Shown here: piece by piece, positions 37,840 to 50,180 of the stretch
Layout: every line of letters starts with the position of its first letter
How positions within the stretch are numbered: the first letter of the stretch is position 1
Assembly (NCBI GenBank): GCA_964058845.1
Contig: CAXKVR010000188.1
Span: forward strand, 62,001 to 126,000
Direction of reading: 5' to 3'
Length of the DNA stretch: 64,000 nucleotides
Source of the DNA: Carex sylvatica
Taxonomy: Eukaryota > Streptophyta > Magnoliopsida > Poales > Cyperaceae
Translations under genes and position numbers: made by a program
Notes under the pieces: generated by a model
Told to the model about the DNA's origin: nothing
The model's database searches: none
The model's input: only the letters and a program-made list of their open reading frames with translations

Positions 37840-38274
37840 TCATGGCCTTCTTGAAGGTTGGGAACCATAATATGGATCAGAGGGGTAGGTGTCACTCAGC
37901 TTGCGTACTGTTAATCGTATATTTTCTCCGGCCTTAAGCTTGCCAGACAAGCCATTGCTCATCATCCCGTCATATCCTTTCTTAACTGAAAAATAATAAC
38001 ATATATATATATACACACACTTCAGTAACAAATGGATTATATATGAGGATATATATAACTATATGATTGAATTTTGCATTGCCTTTTTGAGAGCTCTACC
38101 AATTGGAAATATATATAATTATCCAAACAATGAAAAAAAGTACTAGCTAGACTCACTGGGCAACAAAGTATTTGCAATAGTTCGAGCAGCTGAAGCCGGA
38201 GGAAGGACGGAGCAAGAAAGGATAAATAACAGTAGCATAACAATGGAGAATACTTTAAAACACTTGTGCGCCAT
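37840..38274 (-). CDS. Small secreted-peptide-like gene, copy 2 (intact)
   Basis: Two exons on the minus strand, 38274-38157 and 37985-37840, join to 87 residues. Residues 1-30 are a signal peptide (MAHKCFKVFSIVMLLLFILSCSVLPPASA). The mature part is short and basic, with GYDGMMSNGLSGKLKAGENI followed by RKLSDTYPSDPYYGSQPSRRP at the C-terminus. No Cys remains after the signal peptide. The layout (signal, basic spacer, Tyr/Pro-rich conserved C-terminus) is that of a processed plant signalling peptide, and Asp next to Tyr would suit tyrosine sulfation. It does not match CLE, CEP, PSY, RGF, CIF, IDA, PIP or PSK motifs that I know. A TATA box lies at 38337-38346. It is one of several tandem copies. 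Confidence 0.7.
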
Positions 38275-38336
38275 ATTCTTTGTTTCTCTTTTGTGAGCTA
38301 GCTCGTCATTGTTTGAAGCTAGTTGAGAAAATGGGG

Positions 38337-38346
38337 CATTTTATAG
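38337..38346 (-). promoter_or_regulatory. TATA box of peptide gene copy 2
   Basis: CTATAAAATG on the minus strand, about 65 bp upstream of the ATG at 38274. The conserved block with the altered W-box lies next to it at 38357-38377. Confidence 0.55.
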
Positions 38347-38754
38347 TTGCGAGGAGTTAACCTCGCCTAGATTGGCGGCATTTTTAATTTTATGAGCTAG
38401 CTAGCTAGCTAGGTCAATTCAAACAAAGTATCTCTTTGTTTATTAAAGTAATTAGCGTACTGGCAACACTTAAAACTCAACGTCTCAGCAAAGCTAATTA
38501 ACTTGACTAGTTCAACTAAGCAACCAATCTATCTTTCTATATCTATAGTATTTGATACAAGTTTATATGATTAATTTCTCAAATCATCCTTTGGTTTGTT
38601 TTATGAACTTATAGTGGACTCAACTAATAATTTCAATTCATTTATTAATACAAGTGATGTGTTGACTAGCAAAGGCCAATTTATTGTTCAGAAGGTTGAT
38701 TAACTATAATATAATTGTGCAGGCAATGGAAAAAGGAAGGCTAACTAGACTCAA

Positions 38755-38866
38755 CAGGTGACAGAGTATTTGTAATAGTTCTAGCAGCAGAGAAGCAGGA
38801 AAAAAAACGGATCAGCAAGAAAGGATAAAAAGCAGTAGCATGAACTTTCGAACAATGGTGCACCAT
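38755..38866 (-). pseudogene. Small secreted-peptide-like gene, copy 3 (exon 1 relic)
   Basis: The stretch aligns with exon 1 of copies 1 and 2 on the minus strand, from an ATG at 38866 to the GTGAGT-like donor end near 38755, but has internal deletions that break the frame. No second exon is found between it and copy 2. Its TATA box is mutated (CTACAAAAG near 38934), while the W-box block (38977-38997) is intact. Confidence 0.7.
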
Positions 38867-39068
38867 TTTTTTCTCTTTAATAATGAGCTTAATTTATTAA
38901 TTGTTTGAAGCTAGCTAGTTGTGAAAAAATGGCCTTTTGTAGTTGTTGCTACAGAATCACTCACAAAGATGAGGAGTTGACCTCGCCTAGATTGGCAGCA
39001 ATTATAATAATTAAAAACAATCATAGTCTAGCTCTATCTTTTAATGAAACCAGATATAATAATAATAA

Positions 39069-39100
39069 TAATCATAATCATAATCATAATCATAATCATA
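39069..39100. repeat. (AATCAT)n microsatellite
   Basis: About five perfect AATCAT units, preceded by an AAT run, in the region upstream of copy 3. Confidence 0.9.
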
Positions 39101-39220
39101 AAAATAGTAATAAGGATCTGACCTTAACTTTTATGAGCGATACACAATTATACTACAATGCTCTTAAATTCTTTTACAAACGTTTACTTGATCATTTTTA
39201 TAAAATAAGGATCAATGGTA

Positions 39221-40062
39221 TGTTGGAAATCATAAAGGCCAAACAATTATACCTTATTTAGAGATCAAACAATTATATCTCATCTAAGGGTCAAACACTT
39301 ACACCCCGGAGAAAGAGAAACAGTTTCCCACCTTAACCTAAGGACCGTTCTATGCTAAAGAGACCCAAAATATAAATATGAAGTGCATAACATAATACAT
39401 ATTTCCATGCTGTTTGGAATGGAATATCCAAAGCTTTAACAAGCCGTCTCCGTGAGCACAAGACAAGTCTTCAACGGCAAGAAGTTCTTCTCGCCTTTGG
39501 CCGTTGGGTCGTGGAGTAAGTCTGCCAAGACAGCAAGGTTCGGCTCTTGAGAAATCCTCTCCAAATTTCTTACTGGATTTCTCTTCTCTGTTTTTTGATG
39601 GTAGAAGAAAAGAGAAAGCACACAGATCTGTATTTTTCTAGAGAGAAAAACGTATTTTCAGTTTCTGTGTTTTTTTGGTTACCTTGTGCCTTGGAGACCA
39701 ATCTTTATATAGAATAACCTTTTTGTGGTTATCTGCCAATTTGAAAAATGTATAATGTCAATTTCATCAAAAACTGTGCTGACACATCGAAATCCGCGTG
39801 AATAGCACAGTCCTCCAAAAAGACAGCTTCTGACCTCTGAAAAGGTACTTTTCAGAACTGGAAACTTTCTAAATCAATCCATCAATGATCAGAAATTTGC
39901 CTAAATAGTTCTACACATTTATGGACCACACCCTATTGAATACATAAGTTGTCTAATATCTTAATTTCATATTAGATCACATGATTGTGACAATTATATA
40001 TGACAGTATACAATTCATAATTATATTACATATATGCTCAAAGTTGGATATATGATCCAACA
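39221..40062 (-). repeat. 3' LTR of the copia element
   Basis: 842 bp, TGTTGG..CCAACA, direct repeat of 47356-48206 with scattered substitutions and small indels. It is preceded by the TGGTA target duplication and followed inside by the polypurine tract. Confidence 0.93.
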
Positions 40063-40635
40063 ATCTCCCACTTGAGCAATATGTCATATCCTTTTAATTA
40101 TGTATTGTTAACCTTATGTGCGCACATACTTTTCTGTCATCCTTATGTATTTTCAAACCAATTTTGTCCATAAATTACATTAGCAAAGGACTAAAGTGAC
40201 TTTCGTTACATTTATTTTAGTCGTAATTAAGCCATTAATAATCATAGTACTAATATAACCAAATGACATAAATCATGATGTGGATGTGTAGCATAGAAAT
40301 TACACGCAATTGTAATCTTATCGTGCCTATTTCTAACTTGGTCTCTCACTTAAAACTTGAAACTGAATTTCATAAACTTGTTGTGAAATGCATATCCAAA
40401 TAAAGCCATTTGCATAACACATATCCAAAACTTAAAAACTGAAACTTGTTGTAAAATGCAAAAAATACAAATCACATATCAAAAATTAAGGTCAAACTGA
40501 AATAGAGACAGAATGTAAACACAATAGCCTTTTGAAAAAATCATGCATATAACATAAAACTTGTTTCATATCACAAGTTACATATCCAAAATTACAATAA
40601 GTAAATATAACATCAATACAAATGACAAACTCCCA

Positions 40636-43600
40636 CTAAAACTGAATTTTTCTAACATGAATTACATCTATATGAGCAACACGCTCTTCAAACTTATTGG
40701 GTGGTAATCCTTTAGTAAGTGGTTCCGCCAACATGGAATCTGTCCCTATATGTTCTATGGATAACTGACCATTCTGCACTCTCTCCTTTACAACAAAAAA
40801 CTTGATGTCAATGTACTTGTAGTTTGACGAACTTCGGTTGTTATTTGCATATAGCACAACTGAATTATTATCACAAAATAATTTTAGTGGTCTCTCAATA
40901 GATTCCACTATACGCAGCTTAGTGACAAAATTGCGTAGCCATACACCATGATTTGATGTCTCATGACATGCCATAAATTATGTTGCCATTGTAAAAGATG
41001 CTATAAGTGACTGTTTAGCACTCTTCCATGAAACAGCTCCTCCAACTAACATAAAGATGTAGCCGGATGTAGATTTCATGCTATCTTGATATTCTCCAAA
41101 ATCAGAGTCAGTATACCCTATGACCTCTAGCTTGTCCGATCTCCGATACGTGAGTATGTGGTCTTTTATTCGCTTCAGGTATCTTAATACCCGTTTGGCT
41201 GCTTTCTAATGATCTAGACCTAGATTTGATAAGTATCGGCCCAACATGCCAGTGATGTATGTAATATCCGGACGCGTACATACTTGTGCATACATGATGC
41301 TCCCAACAACTGAGGCATATGGATACTTTAGCATTACTTTCTTTTCTATAGAATTCTTTGGGCATTGATTGAGACTAAACTTGTCTCCCTTTGTCACAGG
41401 GGTATTTTCTGGTTTACTGCCTTGCATGCCATACTTTTTGAGAACCTTTTCGATCTAATTCATTTGGGATAAATCTAATATTAGTATTTCAATCCCTATG
41501 ACAAATAATGCATTACCAAGATCTTTCATCTCAAAATTCTTTATCAGAAAGTTCTTAGTTTGATGCAACATATTTATATCGTTGCTGGCAAACAATAAGT
41601 CATCCACATATAAAACCAGGAATATAAACTTACTTTCACAGAACTTGAGGTATATACACTCATCCACAAGATTCATCTCAAAACCAAATGAGATAACACA
41701 TTGTGAAATTTGTAATACTATCGATGAGACGCTTGCTTTAGCTCATAGATGAATTTCTCAAGTTTTCACACCATAGACTCTGCGTCTCCCGACACATGAT
41801 TTTCTGGTTGCACCATATAGATCGTTTCTTCAATGTCACAATTTTAAAACGCTGTCTTAACATCCATCTGATGAAGCTCTAAATCAAAATGCGCAACTAA
41901 TGTCAATATAATCCTTAAAGAGTCTTTCAATGAAACCGGAGAGAAAGTCTCTTTATAATCGATGCCTTCCTTTTGTGTAAAATCTTTAGCGACAAGACAT
42001 GCCTTATATTTAACCACATTACCTTTCGAATCCCTCTTGATTTTAAATATCCACTTATAACCAATAGGTCTCGCACCTTTAGGTAATGGGATAATTTTTC
42101 AAACGTCATTGTCAGTCATTGATTTTATTTCCTCATTTATGACATCGATCCACTTGTGAGAGTTAGAGTCTTTCATGACTTGTTTGAAATTGATTGGGTC
42201 ATTTTCTAACATGCCAACATCAAACTCATGTTCCCGAAGGTAAACTAAATAATTCGAAGATATTGCAGGTATTTTCTCTCTAGTGGATCTCTTTATTGGT
42301 ACTTCTAAATTTTCTTGAGAGTTTCTAGCATTGTCTACAACAATCTGACAAACAACAACATTTTCTAGGAGTTGCAGATGATCCTACACCTCACTGTGCA
42401 GCCGCACAGAATCCTCTGCGGCTGTACTACTAATACCCTGAATATCTGTTGTTTGATTTTATTGAGCTTCGTCTTCAATAATGGTTTCCTTTTTTATAAT
42501 TGTATTTTGAGTTAAAATGGGTTCAAGATCCATAAAACTCGCAACACCTGTGAGAATATTTGCATACTCTTCTTCGAATTCAAAATCCATTATTGTATCT
42601 TCTCCCGCAAACTCAACATCCTAAAAAATTTTGCATTTTCTGTCTCGAAAACTAAATATTCTGTAGGATTATAAAACTTATAACCCCTTGAGCGCTCGAC
42701 ATACCCAATAAAATAACAACCAACAGTCCTTTCGTCCAGTTTCTTCTCGTTCGGCCTATAAGGCCTTGCCTCAGCTGGACATCCTCACACTCGCAAATGA
42801 CTTAAACTAGGCTTTTGCCCAGTCCAAATCTCATATGGAGTTTTATTAGTTGCTTTAGTGGGTACTCTATTAAGAATATATGCTACTGTCTTTAAGGCTT
42901 CACCCCATAGATTTTGTGGCAAGGTAGTACGACTCATCATACTTCTTACCATATCCTTAAGCGTTCTATTGCACCTCTCAGAAACACCATTTATTGTCGG
43001 TGAACCAGGAAATGTATACTGAGGCACAATGACGCATTCATCTATGAAATGTACAAAAGGCCCTCGACATTGTCCACCTGATCCATCATATCTGTCGTAG
43101 TATTCACCACCACGATCAGATCTGATGGCTTTAATGCGTTTGTTAAGTTATGACTCAACTTCTGCTTTAAAACTTTTGAACATATCAAGAGCTTGAGCCT
43201 TTTTCTTAATCAAATATATGTAGCCATATCTAGAATAGTCGTTTATGAAACTAATAAAATACCGTTGACCATTTCTTGTGGCCATTGGAAACGGACCACA
43301 GATATCGGTATGAATTAATTTCAAGACTTCTGAACACCTTTTGACTTCATATTTTCTGAAATTAGATTGTTTCTCTTTTATGCAATTTATACAATCATTA
43401 AGATTCGAAAAATCATACAAGGCTTCAAGAATTTCATTAAACACAAGACGTTCAATTTTTTTGTTTAGAAATGTGACCTAATCGCTTGTGCCATAATGAG
43501 GCCAAATTCTCATTTGTTAATTTACGTTTAAGACTTCTTGTATCTGTATACAAGGCTTCTAATTAGGAGCTATTGACATCCAAAGAATATAAATTATCAT

Positions 43601-45860
43601 AATCTGAAAGAAAATCAAAATCAACATGCTTTGAATTAAGTGACAAACCAAATTTTATATTCCAAAAGTAAAAGTAAATCCATACTTATCCAATGCAGAA
43701 ATAGAAACCAAATTACGTCTAAAAGACGGTACAATAAATGTCTCATACAAATTCAAATAAAATCAAGTTTTCAACAATAATCTAAAATTTTCAGTAGCTT
43801 CCACTTCAACTTTATTACCATTGTCCACAAAAATGAATCTTTCATCATCACTTGACTTCTGGTAATTTAGGCAACCATGTATTGATATGTTGGTTTTTGG
43901 GTGCCCTCGACTTATCTGTTTGACTAGATTTGCAAAACATACATAATTGCATTTTACAGTTTTCCTCTTGAGTATATGTTCAGGTTCATGACAAGTGAAG
44001 GAATAGTAATTACACATCAAGGGTGGATTAATACATTGCAATATAACATCATGGATGTGGTCATGAAGGCACAAGACACTGGATAGCAAAAGTATTAACT
44101 CAAGATTAGGGATAACGTATATGTAAAATTGGTAAAATAAGCTTGAGATTGACCTAAGTGAGGCCTACCGTTGTCACAGTCCAGTGACCGTGATAACAAA
44201 ATAAATAAATCCTGTAAAGATCCCGTGACACATAAAATAGGATCAAGCATCACCGAACGCTTATCCTTTCAGAGGATTACTGTGGTGGGAACCGTTGTCA
44301 CGGTCATCTACCGTGATCAACAGTAACCATCGTTACTCTCCAAACCACTCCGATTGACCTACCGTTGTGACGGTCCTCTGTACCGTTACAATGGTCAGCA
44401 CTACTTACTTCCTTTTTATCAGCTCTCTATAAATAGAAGCTATACCAAGGTTTGGAGTATCACTCTAGCCACCTCCAACTTTAATATTTCGTATTTACAG
44501 ATCTAGAGAAAGTCGTTGTTGCTTGTGCACTACAACTTCAATATACACAATCAATCTCAAGCTTATTCAATCAATCAACCAACTCCTAGAGTGATCCTGC
44601 GTAATCGAATCATTTACTACTTCGAGCTTTGTGCTCACCTTGCAATTCTTGAAATCCTTGTAACTCGAATTGTATTATTAGGGTCGTGTGACTTTCTAGA
44701 AGAATTGTAAGGGCCCACCGGTTCCACATTGTACTCCTTTCTCATTGGGTAAAGAAAGACGCGCCATCTAGAAGGTCGCGAGCCCCGGAGATGTAGGCGT
44801 TAGTGCTGAACTCTGTAAACAACTCTCGTGTCAAGTGTCTTTAAACTCTACTATTTACTTTACATTTAGTTTAGGACAAAGTTATTCTAGTTTTCGCCAA
44901 GAATAACTTATAGACACGTTAGAATATTATCACTTAGACTAAAAATATAAAAATGCATATTCACTCCCCTCTAGGTGTCTTTGGGACCAACATGATACAC
45001 TTATGTGAGTAGTTACACCTGAATCTATCGACCAAGTGTATCTAGATACAGAAGTTAAATTAACCTCAGTACAATCCAAAGCAACATTCATACCTTTCTT
45101 AGCACGCCAAGCATGATAATTATGGCATTGAATCTTCTTATGTCCAATTGCACCACAAAAGAAACAGTCGGTACCATCTGATTTGGCAATTGCCTTCCCC
45201 TTTTCTGGTTTCTTTTGAGCAGTTGCTGCAGCATTCTTTTTATCATTTGACATTTCTGATTGTTTGCGCTTCTTTGAAACCTTATTTTTGGAGGTTTATG
45301 CAAAGTGAGCACTTTCTGTCTTATCTTGTTTCAGTCTTTCCTTTTCCTGCACATATTGTGAGATGAGCTCATTGAGAGTCCAAGTGTCTTTTTGACAATT
45401 GTAGCTCATCTTAAACTGACCAAAATGTGTGGGAAGGGATATCAATGCTAAGTGCACTAAAAGATCATCAGAGATCAAAAGCTTGAGTGCCCTTAGTTTT
45501 GAAATAACATTAGACATTTCCATAATGTACTCCCTGATGTTTTCTTTTCCTTGATACTTCATTGAGACGAGTTTCGTTAAAAGTGTACCAATTTCAGACT
45601 TTTCATTTTTTTAATGAATCTCTTCTCAATTTCCTCCAAAAAAGCTTTACCATTAACAATCGAATCAGAAATTGCGTCCCTATATGCCTCTGGTATAGCT
45701 TTCTTTATGATCATAAGACACAAGCGATTTGATATGTCTCACTTTTCTTTTTCATTCAAATTAGTGGGACAGTCTAATCTTAACGCAAGGTCTCGATCCA
45801 TTATGTTGAGAGTTATCATTAAACTCCAGCGCCATGATTTAAAGTTAGTACCATTCAACA
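40636..45860 (-). pseudogene. copia gag-pol relic
   Basis: Minus-strand segments in order are: gag (about 45860-45296, UBN2-type), a zinc knuckle CFFCGAIGHKKIQC near 45160, aspartic protease IDSG near 45020, integrase core (43444-43148) and its C-terminal part (43027-42785), reverse transcriptase with LYVDD (41676-41455), and RNase H with FCDNNS (40974-40636). Stops and frame changes separate these parts, so no complete polyprotein can be made. The protease is additionally split by the solo LTR at 43888-44992, on either side of which the frame is continuous through the target duplication. Confidence 0.9.
43888..44992 (+). mobile_element. Solo LTR nested in the copia protease region
   Basis: The LTR starts TGTTGGTTTTTGGG and ends GGGACCAACA; TGATA flanks it at 43883-43887 and 44993-44997. 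It points opposite to its host element. A TATA box (CTATAAATAG) is near 44428 and the R/U5 word CCCCGGAGATGTAGGC near 44785. Its U3 contains CCGTTGTCACGGTC-type inverted words (44170-44400) where the sister LTR at 6629-7877 has AACGTTGTAACGTT. No internal retrotransposon sequence is present. Confidence 0.92.
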
Positions 45861-47340
45861 TTGGAATGTTGTTGAGGCCCGTAGTAATGCTAGCTGAATA
45901 ATAGCAAACAAAAGACACACAAAAAACACGATTTTGCCCAAAAAATTATGAAACTTTAATTTATAAATTACATTCAAATAAATGCCCAACTTGCTCAAAA
46001 TATATGAGATGATTTTCTCTTTTGACATACGAATTTCACAACCAGGTAAGTTCACAGGTAAGTCAGGGATCTCTAAGGATACGCTTCAAATTTTGACTTG
46101 CCTAGATAGAACCTTCCTAGACATTGTTACATTCATAGTACCGCAACATATCTTTAATAAATCATCACATTTTTATGAGACTTAAAACCATCATCATCAA
46201 AGCATCGGTTTCCATTAGTTGATCACCTTTGGGCAACGAATTAATTTCTTATGATACTTTGGCGCAACAATAAAATATTAATAACTCAATAGCATGTTGA
46301 ACAACATGCCTTCCTTTGGATCGACAATATTGACACAAGCAAATACATAATAGTCATCACTATATTTTATTATCACTCAATTGTACAAATAATTTCAACA
46401 ACCATTATCTTCCTTTGGACCGATAAATGATCGCATCCATTAAATGCACACCTAATATCCTTTTGTAAAATGAATTTAAATCAATCTTGTCAAAAGAGGT
46501 ACCTTTGGGTACAATTATGACTCAATTAATTTAATTCAAGATACATATAACTTTAATGTCTTTGTAAGAATTATAATTTATACTTTAGCCATAAAACAAA
46601 AGTGCAATTAAATAAATAAATATAATTACATCATAATAACTGCAATTTTAATCTCAAAAAATATTATGTAATTTTTCAGAGAGTTCTGTGGCCACCACGA
46701 ATTTTAGTGCGATCTGCTATACTAAAAAAGATATTTTGTGCATTTGCATCAAAAACTATGCGGTCGCATCAAGTAAAACTGTGCGGTCACATCAAAAACT
46801 GTGCAGCTGCACTGAGTAGCTATAAAACTGCATTTATTACGCTGAAATTGATCAATGATCAAGAGAGATTTCTTAATTTTGAAAGCACTTTAAGTAACCT
46901 TTCAAATTCAGAAATTTAATTTCAAATTCAGAAATTTAATTTCAAATTTGTATATTTTGTTTTAGAAAATTTATCAAAAAATAAATTTCACCAAAACCCA
47001 AAAAAAATCCATAAATGCCTATTAGAATTTACCAATAAAGGATGTGCGAAATTTTGTGTAGCCTCCGTGCGTCCACACGGAGGGTTGCACAAAATTTGTC
47101 CGGACCGAATTGATTAAAAATTTTGTGATTTCAAATGAAAATCTTCTAGCAAATTTTAACCAACTTAATAACTGAAAAATAGGCAATTTTGGCAGAAATT
47201 TTTATAAGTTTTGTGTTCTCCAAACCAAAAATTTCAGATCTAAAAGATTCAAGAAAAATCCAACAAAAATCGATGAAAAAATCATCAATAATTTCTTATT
47301 ATCTCTAGATCATAAAAGACTTAATCCTTCGGCATAGAAA

Positions 47341-47353
47341 GGCTCTGATACCA
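47341..47353 (-). other. Primer-binding site of the copia element
   Basis: Read on the minus strand just inside the 5' LTR the sequence is TGGTATCAGAGCC, complementary to the 3' end of plant initiator methionine tRNA, as used by most copia elements. Confidence 0.9.
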
Positions 47354-47355
47354 CT

Positions 47356-48206
47356 TGTTGGTAAATCATAAAGACCAAACAATTATCCCTTATCTAGAGA
47401 TCAAACAATTACATCTCATCTAAGGGTCAAACACTTACACGCCGAGAAAGGAGAAACAGTTCCCCACCTTAACCTAAGGACCGTCCTATGACAAATATTA
47501 AAGAGACCCAAAATATAAATCTGAAGTACGAAACATAATACCTGATTCTATGTCGTTTAGAATGTAATATCCAAAGCTTTAACAAGCCATCTCCGTGATC
47601 ACAAGACAAGTCTTCAACGGCAAGAAGTCCTTCTCGCCTTTGACCGTCGGGTCGTGGAGTAAGTCTTCCAAAACAGCAAGGTTCGGCCTTTGAGAAATCC
47701 TCTCCTAATTTCTTACTGGATTTCTCTTCTCTGTTCTTTGATGATAGAAGAAAAGAAAAGACACATAAATCTGTATTTTTTTTAGAGAGAAAAATGTATT
47801 TTCAGTTTCTGTGTTTTTCTGGTTACCTTGTGCCTTGGGGACCAATTCTTATATAGAATTACTTTTTTGTGGTCATCTGCCAATTTGAAAAATGTATAAT
47901 GTCAATTTCATCAAAAATCATGCTGACACATCGAAATCCGCATGAACAGCACAACCCTCCAAAAAGACAGCATCTGACCTCTGAAAATGTACTTTTCAGA
48001 ATTGCAAACTTTCTAAGTCAGTCCATCAATGATCATAAATTTGCTTAAATAGTTCTACACATTTATGGACCACACCCTATTGAATACATAAATTATCTAA
48101 TATCTTAATTCCATATTAGATTACATGATTGTGATAATTATATATGACAGTATATAATTTATAATTATATTACATATATGCTCAACGTTGAATATATGAT
48201 CCAACA
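47356..48206 (-). repeat. 5' LTR of the copia element
   Basis: 851 bp, TGTTGG..CCAACA, adjoining the primer-binding site and followed by the TGGTA duplication at 48207-48211. Confidence 0.93.
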
Positions 48207-48239
48207 TGGTAATCTCAGTATTTTTTTTTTTTTTTTGCA

Positions 48240-50160
48240 TTTAGGTCTGATTTATTTTGGCCACAATGCCAATAAGCATTTGGATTTATAAATTGGAGTA
48301 ATTGATGGATCAGACAATTTACAAAAACAAGCTATTTATTTTTAACTATTTTGATATTTTCTGTACGAACACATGTTATTGTAATTCAAGAACAATAACA
48401 ACGAACCAAGTACACTACAACTCCGGTTTCCAAGAATTCTTGATACACACTGCTTAAAATAATGTAAAATTTGAAACGTAAAATTGGTGCTGTAACATAG
48501 AGAAATGATGTAATTATGTAGAATTTGATGTTATAAGCAAATTTATCAATACAACATTGACAGTTACTATCAAGTTATCAAAAAATAAAAAAATAAACGT
48601 AAATTACAATGGAAGTACTTTCAATTTTCAAGATTATATTTTGACATATCCAATCTAAAAATAATAACATATATACTTCAATAACAAATATATTATATGA
48701 TCACATAAAAAACTAATAAATGATATGAGGATAAAAATGGGAAAAAAAAAATACTAGATGGTCTTTTTGATGGAAGGAGATCACCTGCCCTCTGGGGTGT
48801 AAGAATTTTCTGCCCCTCAGTTGCTGAAATGTAGAGCCGGTCATTGTTAAAAGAGGCCGATCACATTTAATTTTTGAATTGAGGATTCATTAACAGTGAC
48901 TCTGGGGACAGAAATTTTCTGCCCGGAGCAGAAAATTCGGTTTCCTTTTGATAGCTCTACAAATTATTAGAAATACACAAGTTACAAATAAGAGGAATTG
49001 ACCTCGCCAAGTTTGGCAGCAATTTTTTTTATTGGTTAGACCAATTAATTCAAAGAAAGTTTCCCTTTTCATTTCCCTTTAGGAATTAAATCGTTAATGT
49101 CATATTGGCTACAAATTATTGACTTGCCTGCAATTATTGTTAATGTCATATATATGTTAAATATAAAGTAGAACTAGGGTGTTCTTAAATTCACTAAGTT
49201 TTTTAGTGAACTCAAATCTAAAATCTGTTAAATCAGTTTCAAATAACAAATTTGAATCGTTGAAATCCACCTACTTTACGAGTATTGTATCTATATGTGA
49301 AAATTTTAAACATTCGAATTAATTTAGTATAAAATCAAGCGGTCAAAATTAGAAAATTAATAAATTAATTTTAATGCATTCATTTTTTGAATGTTTTTTG
49401 ATCACTTGACTCTATGTAAAATTAATTTCAATTTTTTTATTTTTACATGTAGACGCATCACTCATAAAATAGACGGACCACTTGAGTTCGCCAAAAGACT
49501 TGGTGAACTTAAGAACACCAAGTTCTACTCTAAATTGAATATATATATTGATCGCTATGTTCTATCTGTAAAAGTTTATACTCCCATGACTATTTGTAAA
49601 CATATCAAAGTAGATAAATATACATGCAGCTATACCTGTAGCTATATGAATTGGTAAGTCTAAACCAAATTTCTAAAAGGGAATCTAGATCAATAAACAT
49701 GGATCAATTATCCAAAAGTTTATCCTTGTACAAAGTTAAATTGACCCAACAAACTTGGTATATTACTCGTTCATAATCCTAGCTACTAATTGATTGATCT
49801 CTTCAGTTTTAATTTGTTCTGCCATTGATGTAGTCTTCTTTGTCTTGTTAACCTATTATATTTATATCATATTTTTGCTTCTTCTCTTTCTTTTCCTAAG
49901 CTATTGATTGGAATTTGTGGATACTGTCACCACAGCAGCAGTTGACTTTCACTTTGAACTACTGAACACACAAACACAATATTAAACTCAACGTCTCAGC
50001 AAAATTTGTTTTACTTGGTCCAACTAAGCAACAAACCTTTCTTTCTATGATACTCATTTGTTTGCACAAATTAAAAAAAATGAATAAAGATTCCTCAATA
50101 TTGAAAATAATTAAGTTAATAGTAATTCCTAAAACAGCTGGCCTTTGATTAATTTGTTTT
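48240..50160 (-). other. Relic unit of the peptide-gene array (copy 4), without coding exons
   Basis: 48240-48480 matches the downstream flank of copies 1 and 2. 48945-49080 matches the region around and upstream of exon 1, including the W-box block at 48998-49018. 49975-50160 matches 36290-36540 further upstream of copy 1. Both exons are gone, and 49080-49960 is an insertion that includes a MITE. The unit was separated from copy 3 by the copia insertion. Confidence 0.6.
49167..49530. mobile_element. MITE of the AGTAGAACTAGG family
   Basis: Inverted termini AGTAGAACTAGGGTGTTCTTAA and its partner ending GTTCTACTC. The flanks TAAATATAA (left) and TAAATTGAA (right) may be a diverged 9-bp target duplication. 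The interior matches the copies at 2174 and 25983. Confidence 0.75.
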
Positions 50161-50180
50161 ATGTACTTACTTATATATAT

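Larger units (their letters stand above)
39221..48206 (-). mobile_element. Full-length Ty1/copia retrotransposon, decayed, with a nested solo LTR
   Basis: Two direct LTRs (39221-40062 and 47356-48206), each starting TGTTGG and ending CCAACA, bound the element. The 5-bp target duplication TGGTA is at 39216-39220 and 48207-48211. The element lies on the minus strand. The primer-binding site next to the right LTR reads TGGTATCAGAGCC (complement of initiator tRNA-Met). A purine-rich tract (AAGTGGGAGAT) adjoins the left LTR. Domain order gag, protease, integrase, RT, RNase H defines copia. Without the 1.1-kb nested LTR the length is about 7.9 kb. By eye the LTRs match at roughly nine in ten bases, so the insertion is not recent. 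Confidence 0.95.

Noticed and set aside
43763..44089. Single ORF spanning the copia protease and upstream sequence
   Set aside because: Its first half reads through the nested solo LTR; only the part below 43888 belongs to the copia protease.
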